This document shows positions 50,912 to 62,971 of a stretch of DNA of 64,000 bases, one piece after another. A program made the position numbers and the translations under genes. The notes below the pieces were generated by a model. The model was not told the origin of the DNA. It saw only the letters and a program-made list of their open reading frames with translations, and did no database searches. The stretch covers positions 20,278,581-20,342,580 of the forward strand of contig NC_045147.1 in NCBI RefSeq assembly GCF_008831285.2. The letters run 5' to 3'. Source of the stretch: Nymphaea colorata (taxonomy: Eukaryota; Streptophyta; Magnoliopsida; Nymphaeales; Nymphaeaceae). Each line of letters opens with the position of its first letter. The stretch's first letter is position 1.

Positions 50912-53900
50912 TCAAGGGTAGAGAAGCTTAGCATACAGGAGCTCATTCCAAGTGTCTTGAAGCCCAGGCAGGCACCAGTGGACGCAATCTGCGTAGCTCA
51001 CTGGGTTTGCTAGCTGCTCAGGGGTCAAAGGACTCCATTGCTTCTTGTAGATGGCAGTGTGTGCATCCTTCCTGTACAGTGAGAGCTGCGTTATGTTGAG
51101 AAACGTTATGGGCACACTCATCCTGCTGAAAACATCTCCTATGAGTCTCATAATGTTCTTCCTGCAACTGAATCCCCAGTAATTCGGATCCATAATTGGA
51201 GTTGTTTCGTTGTAACAATTTCCTTCTTTCTCAGTTCCCCATACCTTACTCCTGCCAACAATTGGTGAATCCGTCAGTTTCTGCGTGAATTTGTTCATGG
51301 GAGCCCATCACTTGATGAAAGTGCAGATTGTCTTTCGGCTTATTACATGAGAGAACGCCCTTGGGTTGACAGACTTAAAAGATGCGCAAAATTTGGCAAA
51401 GGGAATAGAAGGAAGAGTGAATTTAGCAAGGTATAGGTGATGCTTACTTCTCATGAGTTGGTGACATACTGGTAAAGAAGACTCGGGTGGTAAGGGGATC
51501 CATATTGCTCTCTATCCACCTGACCATGTTGTCGAGCGCCATTTTGTATGCAGCCTCTGTTTCCATTGGAAAGATCTCTTTCGTCTCGCTCTCAAATGAA
51601 CCCCTACTGCAAATCAATGACGATAACGTTATGAAAGACTTCTACCAGAGTTTCAAATAATAGGAAATGTTAAGTTCTCTTTCTACAGAGGATTTTTTCT
51701 TCTCCACTCCAGGGTTCCGAGGTGCATTGGTGTTGAACAATGTGGAATAGCAAAAGGAAGGTAAGAATCGTGCGTCATTAGATGAACAGAGTTCATGTGT
51801 GCGATCCTTAATATCTTACAAGTCGTCAAGTTTGTGAAACTATGAGCCTCTGATCAGGCTCCGGAAGTGATTTGGGCTCGAACACATGATGAGTTTGGAG
51901 GGAAGAAGGGTAGATCAGAGAAAGGGGGGAACCCACAGTATCTTCATGTCTTGGCCGGTCATCCACCAGAGGTAAGTGTTGAAGACGATGATGTCGGCGC
52001 CATTCCAGTAGCGGGCGTGCTTGTCGAGGGAATTGGCTCGCACCACCCTGTCCGCCACCCTGTGCACCACGGCGTCATCGGAGTTGGACTCCAGCAGGAA
52101 CGGCGCCCAGTAGAACTCGATCGTCGAATTGTACTCCTATATAGTGCATATGCAAAAGCATATCAAACCAGCGTTCTGAACAAAATAAGACTGCCCAGGA
52201 TTTTACTAAGGAGAGTCACTCAGCAATTCAATTTGATCAGTAGATCCTGAATCCTCTTGCTCCAAAATGGTTTATTGGAAACGGAAAAAATCAGACATAT
52301 GGAAGGACGCAACAGAGTATGTTGAAAAGCAAGTAAGATGAAGAGAGTCATTACCTTGGCCGTGAACACAGTGAGGGAACCGTTGGTTTCAAATGATTTT
52401 GCGTGTTGGGGAATCACGCGATGAAGAAGGCAAATCATAGAAACGTATTGGCCCCTGTTCAGGGAGTCGCCAACGTACAGCATCCTCTTCCCTCTCAGAG
52501 TTTCCAGCATCAACGTCGCATTGAATCTGCCAATATTTTTAATGTCAGAAGCAAGTTATAATGGTATCAGGGGAAATGGGAAGACCAAAACATTTAGATT
52601 GGAGGGCGGCCAATCATGGAATTTCCCGCCCACGAAACACCATCCATTTACAGGCAGCAGCGCCAAATGGGATTGACAGGCATTATGGTTTGGCTGCATT
52701 GCAAGCCATGGATCTCCAGCCTATGCCGCATTTCACCATCGCAAGTTTGTCGCATCTCACGTAATCAGGAGGAAACTCTGCTAAAAAAGGAGCTGCTATG
52801 CAGAGGAAGAGCGACAAAAGTGAAAGAAAAGAAGAGACGAGGGGCTTCGTGCAGAAAGTTGGGTTTTGGCCTTTTGGGTATCTAGAATTCGTGTAATGTT
52901 GTAAATATCAGTATTGATGAACAGGAAAGAGATTCTCGCACACATGATGCACAGTTCTACTGAACTGTAAGTAACATGTGGCTTCAATAACATAAGAAAA
53001 TGAAGAAACAATACAGCGATACTCATGAAGTCGTCGTGGAGCCTGTGATCTGCAATTTATTGTTCGTCTGATCGAAATTAACCGAACAACAATTCAGCTT
53101 CTTATAAGATTAAAAACTGAAAGGCGATCATCACCGATGTGGGGAGACTGTTAGACCAGTAAATGACATCCTCTTGCAAGTAAAATTATAATTCGCTTAG
53201 AGCTCAGGTTGCAGATCTTGTGCAATAGCTAAAGAAGGTCGCAGTTAAACAATAAGTCTAAGCTTCTGTACAAAGCTTTTTTTTTTTTTTTATAGTCTTT
53301 TATGTTTGAAGGTGAGCTTAATCTACGTTCTTTTAACTTGACACCCTCTGCATTGCCTCAAGCAGGGTTGGAATTCGATTCCGGATCTTCAATTTAACAC
53401 CGTTCACATTCCTCATACAGTTCCGCTTTTTTATTATATAATCCTGTTTAGAAGTAGAAACAAATTGACAGAAGAGTGAGTTTTCTAAGTTTTCAGTGGT
53501 AAGGATCACATCACATAAAAAATTAGCTCTGAAAGTACAATTACAGATTCGGAAAAATGGAAAAAACAATTGAAGTGTTGATCTGTGAAGTGAGATTACC
53601 TACACAATTACATTGCCCCAGATTTGCGCTTGTCGCTTACAGGCCGATCAACTTGGACTCTGACTTACCTCACTTGGTCATATATTAGAATAGTCGTTCG
53701 ATGTTTTTCCGATACTTTGGTTCAAAGATTCAAAATTCAAAGTTTTCTTTGAGGCATTGAAGCAAATTCAAAATGACATGTATATGCATTTGTGGACAAT
53801 TCACTTTTTTACTCTCTTTTTTTTTCGGTTTTTAATTTCAATGCATAGCACTTTTCCATATCACTTGAGATGGGGGCAGGAACACGTATTTTCTATGTCA

Positions 53901-56683
53901 AAGAGGGAAAATTGGATATTTTCATGTATTTTTGTTAATTAAATTGGTAAGACCGCGAGGCCGTCCCCGTGGCTCATATGTGTTTGAGACATAAATCTTG
54001 AAAATTTGGTTCTTATCAAACAAACCGTAGTGATCACATCTACAACATCAAATTTGAGAACCGGAAAGAATTGAGTGATTGGAGCTACCTTTGTATGGAC
54101 AGTCTTTTGTATATGATATGTTTTGTGGATTTTTCTGTCCAAGTATATAATGATCTGTGGATTTTTCTATCCAAATTGTGACCGACAAATCCTTCAACTT
54201 CTCACAGCACCGCCGGAAGACATGGAGTTGGTGCTCAAAATATGCTTTTATTTTTATGTTGTTGCTTGAAATATTTGTTTGTTTATATCTACAAATGCTC
54301 TGGGGACATTGGGTAGTTGTGATTATTGGGTGAAAAGTATTTCATTCTACCACCCGACAAAGGTGCCCAAGCGCTCCTCTTTCTCATCATCCCCAGAATA
54401 TGAAGCCTAATTTTGATGTTATGGGTAACCCTTTCACTATGGAAAGTTTCCAGTGTCCCCTTTTGCAGCATAAAAAGTTGACGTGCCGGAAGTTTAAAAC
54501 AAAAGTAATGGTCTACCATCCCTCATCCTATTCATTGCGCCAACTTTAGTGAAGATATTTGGTGGCCATTATTGGACGACAGGGGTGGAGCCAGGGGTAG
54601 GGGCCCTGGCACTCCCTCAAAAAAAATAAAAAGATTTTATATTTCAACCCTGGTCAAAATTTTAAAACTATAATTCGACTTTCTTCATTAAAAGTTACTG
54701 GCTCCACCTCTATTGAATGGAACTCGCTATTGCCAGAGGGATTATATATGCCCACCGACACTTGAAAGATACACATCTGGAGAACTTAGTTAAGCTGATT
54801 AAAATAGTTCTCGTGATGTAGACTGTATGGCAAGACACAAGCCATTAGCCTTTTAAAGCCTAGTTTTTAATTCAAAGTAGATTAAATGATCGGAACCAAA
54901 CACACACAGAGGTGAATCGAATTGGTTATGGAATTATATATTTTTACTTTTAATAAATTATTTTTTTTCTATTAAATAGAAAACATAAAAATAAATTGTG
55001 TAGCAAAATGGGTACGGTACCATTGTTTTAGAGGTGTGGCGCTACACAAAACAAAAACAGAGTGTGAGACACGAAAAGATATTGATGATGACACTAATAC
55101 TATGCCCCCGAAAACAAACCAAGACGACAGAAAAAACGCGTACAATAAAGGTCGTGTTCTCGCTCCATCTGAATGAAACAAACACTGTTACGAAAATTAA
55201 CAAAATTGAAAATTTTCGCTTCCCAAGAACTTCCCCTCTTTATACAATTTCACAAAGACAAAGCTACTCATTGTCATGAAAATTATTAAATAGGAGCTTC
55301 AATAAAACTTTAGCTGACTCGAAAAATAAGAAAAAAAAGTAGCTCTAATTTTCTTAGATATTATCTTTTATTACTAACTTACGTTCTTAATCTTTTAACT
55401 GCACATTGAAGATTGATATTGAAGTGCAGTAAAAATATACTTCAAGCAAGCAAGATAATAATGGAAAAAATCCAAGTAAAATACTTTTTTTTTTTTATTT
55501 ACGTAAGCTTGTTTCAAGTCCTTGATAGTTTCTAGAGCGCGTTATGGGAGAAGAAAAACAATAATTCGGGCGTGGCAATGGCATCCCAACTGTTGCCCTC
55601 ATTTGGGACATTTTGATGGAGATAAAGTATCTCGAAATGACTTCATGGTAAAAAAAATTGGTGGATTCCTACACACGTATTGGACGAGCGAATTTTCACT
55701 CGCTAGTAAAACAACCGATGGTAAAATTCTTCAAAAAGCATTTCCTCGGTCCCACAACTACAAATGCCTGTACTTTTTTTTCCCTAAAATTTTCGTCTCC
55801 CGTACATCATAAGTTATCAGTAAAAAGACAATTGATCAGAAAAAAAATGTTACAGCTTTTTAATCGTAAGATCGATTATCCTGAAACTCTAAGTGATACT
55901 TAGTTCGCCCATTCAAACGGCAGAAAGCTGGGATATCCTCGCAGTACCTTTTGCGGCGTGTTTGATGGCCTGAAAAACTTTTTGTGGGGGGGGCATAGTT
56001 TCATGCTTAAAAATTTTAAACACATCCAAGATATAAAGTTAATGGAAACTAAAATTCAAGAACCTGAGTTGAATCTCAACGATCTGCAATCAACAAACAA
56101 AATGGAAGCGTTTTCTCTATCTCTTACCTGGGAAGGGAGCAGCCATGGGGCTGCCATCTCCAATGCTGGTAATCTGAATCAGGGCGGCCGTGCTCCTTGC
56201 ATGTCAACTGAGGCTGGATGTATGGGCACTCGTGCTCTTGATAATTGGGATGGAACACTTCATCCTTCACCCATTTCCCCGCAAACGGATTGCACCCATC
56301 TTCCGTCTTCCCGATTGAGAACGGCACCCTCTGAAGGTTCAGCCTCTGGCGAAGTTGGGCCTCCGAGTAAGAGCCGTCTTCTCTCTCTCTGGGCCTCTGC
56401 ACATCTGAAAACCGCCAAATTCAGGATACCAACAAAGAAAAAGTCGGAGAAAAGGATCTGCTTTCGTCATCTGGAAGCTTCTGAATTTGATCTGCGCAGA
56501 CAACGAGGAGGAGGGGGAAGAGAGAGACGTTGAACTACCTGCTAGTTGGAGAGAAGGGGAGGGAAGGATGGATTGACTAAGCAGGCAGCTGAGGTCTTCG
56601 CTGTAGAGGAAAGCCAGGAAGATGAAGAAAGAAAGGGAGAGGAAGAAGATGGGGAAGCGGTTCCTCCGAGCGCTGGGCTTCAT
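50912..56683 (-). CDS. TBL: Trichome-birefringence-like (TBL) polysaccharide O-acetyltransferase
   Basis: Golgi enzyme that transfers acetyl groups to wall polysaccharides. By similarity it belongs to the ESK1/TBL29-TBL35 group acting on xylan. It has six exons: 56683-56539, 56404-56128, 52526-52355, 52136-51937, 51606-51448 and 51251-50912, with GT-AG junctions throughout and 430 residues. Residues 10-28 form one membrane anchor behind a basic tail (type II). The TBL domain (about 79-134) holds CNPFAGKWV and the [10 protein letters not shown] to WRWQPHGC stretch. The catalytic GDS motif is at 160-162 ([10 protein letters not shown]). The DUF231/PC-esterase part ends with the paired motif DCVH at 406-409, followed by WCLPG. 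Ser162, Asp406 and His409 form the expected triad. Donor 4 (CT|GTGGGT) is weak but is the only one that keeps frame and gives MKILRGSF. Intron 2 is 3601 bases. The family is certain; which TBL member is not. Confidence 0.94.
52527..56127 (-). other. 3.6 kb intron 2 of the TBL gene
   Basis: Starts with GTAAGAG at the exon 2 end and finishes with TTGGCAG before exon 3. The other introns of this gene are 134 to 330 bases. The interior is A+T-rich, has a small inverted-repeat element at 54582-54712, and I found no transposase or reverse-transcriptase reading frame. No exon-like open frame of the TBL family lies inside it. Confidence 0.75.
54582..54712. mobile_element. MITE-like inverted-repeat element inside the TBL intron
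   Basis: About 131 bases flanked by aggggtggagccag on the left and ctggctccacctct on the right, which is the reverse complement with two mismatches in 14. The interior is A+T-rich (tttcaaccctggtcaaaattttaaaactataattc) with no coding potential. Target-site duplication is not clear. Related sequence occurs at 46117-46560, 49407 and perhaps 61445. Non-autonomous DNA transposon is the best reading; superfamily not assigned. Confidence 0.55.
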
Positions 56684-56795
56684 CTTTCTCCTCCTTCCTC
56701 TCTTTTCTTCTTTTTTTTTCTTCCTTGGGCTTTGAAGAACATGCGCCTTGGCGGAAATTTTCTGACGACTGCGTCTACGAACTGAGATTCATTAA

Positions 56796-56805
56796 ATATA
56801 TATAT
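56796..56805 (-). promoter_or_regulatory. Possible TATA box of the TBL gene
   Basis: On the minus strand the sequence reads catatatatatttaatg, an A+T-rich TATA-like run about 115 bases upstream of the ATG at 56683. It would give a leader of roughly 80-90 bases. The call is tentative because similar AT runs are frequent in the window. Confidence 0.35.
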
Positions 56806-58355
56806 GTCGGAGGGAAGGTGAGACCTGTTCCTTGTTTTGTTTTTTTTTTTTTTCTTCTCCTGCCCTTTAGTAAATTTGAGAAGTGCAGCTTTATTTTGAA
56901 GAATGGTCGATTAAAAAGAATTATGAGATTCTGTTAATAATTCTGCATTAAGTTCCTACCGAACTGGTCATTTTTTAGAGCCTTTCTTCAGAAGTTGCCA
57001 AGTATTTGCAATGGCGGATGGTGATTTTCACCAATAAAAGGATTGCTTCAAGATGAATAAAACATTTTAAAAACAGTTCATAAATGGATTCTTAAAGTAT
57101 GGCTCATTTTGAGAATACAGATCTGAACATTTCAGGAGCAGCGGTAAATTTCTTAATAAGTGGCGTCTTTGACTTTAAAACTGTCGGTTTTTGGTGCGGA
57201 CGTATAAAGAAAATTTTTTATCTTTCTTCTTCTTCGGATTCTAAGAGCAATAAAATTTGTAGTGCAAAAGGAGAAAAACATCAAACATTTGCCACGGGAA
57301 TTTTTCGTTTCAAAATGTTTGGGCTTCTGTAGAAAAGAGTTTCTTAACCCGAGTCATGTTTTAGGAGTACCATACAGTCTGATCCCAATATAATAGGCTT
57401 CTCTTCGGGTGTTATTGTAATTTTATTTTCTACAAATACATTGTTTCTTTAGATCCATGTATATTTTAATAGGGTCAGCATCTTTTGTATCTGTCTTGTC
57501 CAGAATAATAAAAATTTGATATGACCATTTGAAATTAATATCTACACTTAAGATCCTTAATTTTTTTTTTTTTTTGGGTATTGAGAAAACGTCAGATTTA
57601 AGATTGAATGGAGTTGGGTCTAATCATAAATCCACGGTTCTTAAATCCTTACGATCTCAAATCCGAAGCTATCAAATACTTCGTTTTGTCCAAGTAAATC
57701 CTTGCATTCTTGTGTGCATGCTTGCTATGATTCCTTTATCCTGGATAACATCATCGGTTAATAATAATTATAGCCTAACTTTTTTCGCTCTCATTTTAAT
57801 CAAAAAGATCATTCTTCATTTCCAGGTTACTGTAGATAACTTCAAGGACATTCATCATCGCACACCTTGATGACGAAGAAGTGGATCCATTTCCAACTCT
57901 TTTTTCAGCGTCAACACCAATTCAATCCAATTTCTTGCTTAGAAGAAATGCGTCGGAGTCATCAATCTTCTGTTATTTTCAAAAATTATATATCCACGGC
58001 ATGGAAGATGATGAATGGGAATAATGGTAACTTTACATCTGTGGGGAATGAGAGAGGCGACGTTGGGGAAGCTTGGATGGAAGGAATGATGTTCCTTAGA
58101 ACTTAAGAAAGAGAGCGATGGGATGTTCTGTAATGACACCATAGATTGTTGTCGAAGGCTCTTTCTTCTTCTCCTCCTTCCTTTTGCTCTTTGTTTCTTC
58201 TTCTTTACTTTTTCCCTTCAAGTATCTTTCTTTTTGTAGGTTATAAAGGAGCATGTATTTGGTAACTAATGATAGGTGTGGTTAGGTTGATGAATGGGAG
58301 TTGGTGAATTTGTTGGGGCCTCACTTTCATGTGCTGGATTTGCATAAAAAGTTTT

Positions 58356-58440
58356 ATTGGAAAAATGAAAATGTTATTGTGATGACTTCAAATTTACATA
58401 ATTGGAAAAATGAAAATGACATGGTGATGACTTCAAGATC
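58356..58440 (+). repeat. Tandem duplication, 45-base period
   Basis: attggaaaaatgaaaatg followed by tgatgacttcaa occurs at 58356-58400 and again at 58401-58436 with a few substitutions. Non-coding. Confidence 0.8.
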
Positions 58441-59098
58441 ACATAGAGCAGCGCTGGTTACTTGAGTGCTCCTTCAATCAAAATCTCTTGGCTTCGCCAA
58501 TGATTTGGCCATTTCTGTATTCATGTAAAATTTAGATGGAACACAGTTACCAGAAACCTGGACTCGCCTTTTGGAATCTATGTCTCGGCCTGTTTCTGCT
58601 TGACAATGCTTCCTTGAATGTAATCGACTATGCCAATTTCATGCTTTTCTATTTAGTCAGTTCCCTGTTCTTACCTGGGTCTTTAGCCAAACTGGTGAAA
58701 AGTTGGAAAGACCATACGGCCAGGTTATTTTATATCCGTGTCAGGTTAAATCCACATCCTAAACAAACAGTGGATTTTTCAATTGGGGATCTCAACTGTG
58801 TTAACTCGTGAGAACTATGGATTTGCAGTGGGAAGGGGAAAGAGTGTGACCTGAGATCAATGTGATAGTCTGATCCAAGCTATCAAACATAGACTATGTG
58901 ATTGAAATGAATGGGAAAGTGTGGGCGCCATGTCTGTTTCATTGCGGGATCACATGTGGGTCAAGTAGTTTCCCTTGTTACGTTTGGTTCGTGGCTCATG
59001 AGAAAACGTCTGACATAGCATATAAACATATAAACATCGTGTCTCTTTTTCTCTCTAGACAACAATTATGTATAATATCACCTGGTACTCAAAGCAAC

Positions 59099-59131
<33 letters not shown>
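59099..59131. repeat. (TA)n(CA)n microsatellite
   Basis: About thirteen TA units followed by four to five CA units. Intergenic. Confidence 0.92.
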
Positions 59132-59132
<1 letters not shown>

Positions 59133-59706
59133 TGCTCTTTACGCCATAAATTCTTTGTGAGAGGACTCTTTACATACAGTTGAATGAATTTTAGTAAAAG
59201 CTCTGGGCTCCCACTTTGTAATAAGGTCCTTGGAGTTTTTCATTTTTCGCATGTTCATATTTAAAATTATCTCTGCAGAAAGATTGTTAAAGTTTCTTAA
59301 GAGGATTGACAATCGAAAGAGCAATTTGTAACTAAGAGAGAAGCATTATCTTCAATGTAATTTCTCATCAAAATTCTGCAAAAAAGATAGACCATATATC
59401 TAAAAGAAATGGATAAATTGCAGATTTAGTCAGCGATGCAGTATCTTTCCTGCTTAGTGTTTTTATGGGGATGAAGAAAAAAGGCACCGATATTTCTTTG
59501 GGCACAGATTCAAAGTCCACCGATGCATGTGAGCTAGACAAAAACTGTTCATGCACCTAAAACTTCAAAATAAGAGATCACGGCACTCTTTTATGTTTCA
59601 AGAGTCAAAAGTAGGTTAACTAACCATCGACTGAATTGAAGCCTATCTTTGACGTCTCCAACTAATTAATGGCTTTGAAGCAAATCAGGAAGACGCGGAG
59701 CACCAA

Positions 59707-60123
59707 AGCATCATGTTCATCTCCTTTGCCATTTGGTACGTTTTATAATTCCCTTTGAAAAATACATTTTTCTCTTAAATGTTGCTTGTCAGAAAGTAGC
59801 AAGTACATGAACCCATGAGTTTCCATTCTAAGCATCATATTCATCTTCCTTGTCATTTGGTCTGTTTTATAAATATTCTTTTTTGTTAAAATGTTTATTT
59901 CACTGTTGATCTGAGATTCGTAGTTTTAATGTCGGACCCTTCTTCTCACCCAAAATAAATTCATGGTTTTTTTTATATGCAACATGACTTTAAGATCCAC
60001 ACTACTGAACTGCACACCTTTTAATAAGGCCTAGACTCTTAGTCAAACACTACCTTTGAAAAACACATTTTTCTCTCAAATATTATCTGTCAAAGAGTTG
60101 CAGGTATCAGTATCCATGTGTTT
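59707..60123 (+). repeat. Interrupted duplication, order A-B-A'-insert-B'
   Basis: Block A (agcatcatgttcatctcctt...ttttataa, 59707-59748) and block B (cctttgaaaaatacattttt...catgagttt, 59752-59822) are next to each other. A second A (59831-59872) follows directly, but the second B (60053-60123) comes 180 bases later. The copies differ by roughly 10-25 percent. The extra 177 or so bases between A' and B' look like an insertion after duplication, or a deletion in the first copy. Confidence 0.75.
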
Positions 60124-61294
60124 GGTTCTCTGAAAGAATCCCAGTGACATGACAAATCCACTCTGGCACCACCGCCCAAGTGACAAAAGAGTGAAGAAAA
60201 AGACACAGAGAGAAGGAACAAGGTGGGTATACCTACTACTATAATGACCTTCACAAGTTCAGGATTTTAGTGTTCTAATTTATAGTTAAAGGTACATCAT
60301 CTGTCTTTTCACGTAACGTGAATGGGAACAATACTGGAATCTAATATGAACGTAACGATTCATCATGATCATAAAAAGGAAAATTAAACATAAGGCACCG
60401 GAAAATGAAATCCAATCACTTCCATGGGAAGATAAACTGTTAAGAGGAAGGATAAACGTCAACTCTTAAAAAAAAATACTGTCAAATTTTAAAACATAAA
60501 AATATATTTAATATAGCAAGCTGCTGCATGCATTGGCCGACTAATAACGTAATTGAAAATAGAAATAATATAAAGAAAATAATTGAAGCCTAGATTGTAA
60601 GTACTATCTCCGAGTTGAAAGATCATTATAAAGTGGAATTCTGCGGCTGCTCCTTCTTCGCCAAGGACTCTTGTTGTAGACAACAGCCGGCGAGACAAAA
60701 GGATGAAGTAGTAATAGAAGAGTTTGCTTTCCTGCTTGATGGGGTTAGTCTCCTTTTCTTTTTGACATCCATTATATGCCTTGTCAGAAGATCATTGTGT
60801 CATTATATTAGCAGTCGATTGTTGTATCTAGAAATAATATCTGTAATTACATAATATTTTCTGAAACAAAAAAAAAAAGAAGAATTGTGCTTAAAGAACG
60901 CAGTGTCCTTTTCTTATTGAATGCCATCTTAATGCCAATGCAATAAATATCCTACAAAAAATACAATCCAAAACCCCATCCTGGTTTGGATTTACCAAAC
61001 CCTATGGAGACTGAAACTTATCACGCCTCGCCTACGTCCATGAGTATCCCGTCCTCAGCTTACTCCCCTTTTAGCCTATGCTGATCTCAGCTAAAGGCCA
61101 TTCTTCAGCAATCAGTGTGTTTGAACAAAGCAGCTGATGTAGGAGCAAACGCCATGTTCAATCTGGAATGGCGTCCTCATTTGGATCTAGAACTGTCCTT
61201 TCTCATCTGGAATTATCTTATTCGATTAGTTAGGAATATTAATTAGATTTTGTTGTTGTTTTAATTGGGAAGACGTTAATTAGCTTTAACTAAG

Positions 61295-61296
<2 letters not shown>

Positions 61297-61388
<92 letters not shown>
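61297..61388. repeat. (TA)n microsatellite, about 45 units
   Basis: Longest simple repeat in the window, about 91 bases of alternating T/A. Intergenic. Confidence 0.98.
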
Positions 61389-61389
<1 letters not shown>

Positions 61390-61950
61390 CTTTCATTTGA
61401 TTTGTGACTGGAAGTTGATTGGGAACATGAATTCCCTTGTCAAGGGCGAAGCCAGGATTTTGTTTCATGGAAGCTGAAAAATCAAGCAAAACGTTACTGC
61501 ATAGAATTTTTGAATATTTCTCGGAGGGGCCACCATAATCTTCCAAAAGTTTTACGGTGGCAAAAACAGAATTTCTATGGCGTTGGCCGCTGCTGCCCCC
61601 TGCCTCCGCCCCCCGTCCCTTGATTCTCTTTCGAATATCTCCTTTTCCCTTTAATTTCCTGCATTAATTCATTGGGTTTCCAACTTTTACATAACATAAT
61701 TTAGCTTTGCAGCTCTTATGTCAATTATCCTGACCAAGCCAACTAAAATTTTCCTGAGTCTGTGATATCCCTCTATGGTACCAATTTCAAATCTTCTCGC
61801 AGGCGGTCTCATCTCATCATTGATCTAAAGATTATATCCATGTGTAACGTGTCATTTAAACTCAAATTGATCTTGACATTTCACGTTTGCAGAATGAGTG
61901 AATCTTTCGATTTTTGGCCTCCCTCGTCTCTGAGATGTGTTCAAATGTTG

Positions 61951-62053
61951 TAAATATTAGTTTCTATCATGTATCGAAAACTTGTATCTGTCGAATTGGC
62001 TGTAATATTAGTTTCTATCATGTATTGAAAGCTTGTATCTGTCGAATTGGCTG
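61951..62053 (+). repeat. Tandem duplication, about 51-base period
   Basis: taatattagtttctatcatg...gtatctgtcgaattggctg occurs twice (61951-62002 and 62003-62053) with three differences. Non-coding. Confidence 0.85.
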
Positions 62054-62445
62054 CGATAACATGAGTAAAGAACAGAAAAAAATATTATGTTAGGAACGTA
62101 GAGTCTGATAGAGGGCCGTATTAGTCAATGGGCTGATTTGGCAAATGATGTGGGGCCATGATCCGGATTAATCTGGACCATCCTGTTCAGGAAACAAATC
62201 ACTCCAGTATGATTAATTGGTGCCAAACAAGGTGTAAATAAGAAGCCAAATCTGCCGCAGTTCGTATTGTTGCATGATTATCTTCTGATCTCGTAAGGGT
62301 ATGAACAAGGTGAACAAGAAATATGGATGTCTGGCCTTACTTAAGTTTGATATCTGATGAGCAAGTATACGTATATGATATTTTTAATGGCTGAGATTCT
62401 GTTCTAAGCAGAGACAGCTTGAGCTTACAAGTCAGAGTTCAAATT

Positions 62446-62561
62446 TGGGGGCGGGATGTCCTCTTTTCCAGCTTCACAAGCACCATGTCATGTACAACAC
62501 CATTCTTCTTGAGGGACATATTTGAAGGCTACCCAGCTTGGGGGCGGGATGTCCTCTTTTC
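62446..62561 (+). repeat. Direct repeat of a 25-base word, about 92 bases apart
   Basis: ttgggggcgggatgtcctct followed by tttc occurs at about 62446 and again at about 62538. The G+C-rich word stands out from its surroundings. The sequence between the copies is not repeated. Confidence 0.7.
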
Positions 62562-62845
62562 TGCTAAAGGCCGTTCAGTTCTCCATCGGAAATAGCTTCT
62601 CTAAAGGAAGAGTGCAACACATCTTTCATGTTAAAAGCAAGGGTTTTGCATTGATCAATGTTGGCTTAATCACGTTTAATCAGGAAGAATGAGATTATTT
62701 AGAGGTGTATAAGCAGGTCCTAACACTGTCGAATTGAATAAACCTATCGTTGGGCTGAAGAAAACAATGATAGCAGATGCAAATAGCTCAACAGAGACTT
62801 TTCAGAAGCTGTACAAATAGAGTATGGATTCTCAAACGCATCATC

Positions 62846-62971
62846 TTGGCCATCTCCATCCTTATGCTCCATCAGCGTATCATAAGCCAACTTAGCTAAC
62901 TTTGGGATCACTTCCGTATCTGTGTCGCATTCAAACAGGAACCCGCATCGAACTAGCATCTCCTTCAGGTC
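62846..62971 (-). pseudogene. Exon fragment of glutamine:fructose-6-phosphate amidotransferase (GFAT)
   Basis: A 42-codon minus-strand stretch begins right after a good acceptor (gtcatcag|gac) and reads DLKEMLVRCGF, then CDTDTEVIPKLAKLAYDTL. This matches the part of the GFAT glutaminase (class II amidotransferase) domain around the conserved S/T-DTDTE-VI motif, in the usual spacing. GFAT makes glucosamine-6-phosphate, the first step to UDP-GlcNAc. Similarity ends after residue 42, where a following exon would begin (VTFSQ in the family), but no GT donor is present there. I found no other GFAT exon on either side within the window. The upstream conserved HNGVITNY part is missing too. It is probably a pseudogene remnant or a captured exon. 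The complete family enzyme is about 680 residues. Confidence 0.7.

Larger units (their letters stand above)
56820..62845. other. Intergenic region with many short duplications
   Basis: About 6 kb without a recognisable gene. It holds direct duplications at 58356, 59707-60123, 61951 and 62446, two TA microsatellites (59099 and 61297), and possible repeat fragments with tttgatagc/gctatcaaa ends (57600-57690 and 58750-58885). The open frames are short and unfamiliar. Confidence 0.45.

Noticed and set aside
56124-56533. 191-codon plus-strand frame over TBL exon 2
   Set aside because: Antisense to a conserved TBL exon, so an antisense shadow.
56339-56683. 114-codon unspliced frame at the TBL start
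   Set aside because: Reading through the first intron loses the conserved PFSIGKTE part; splicing at 56539/56404 restores it in phase.
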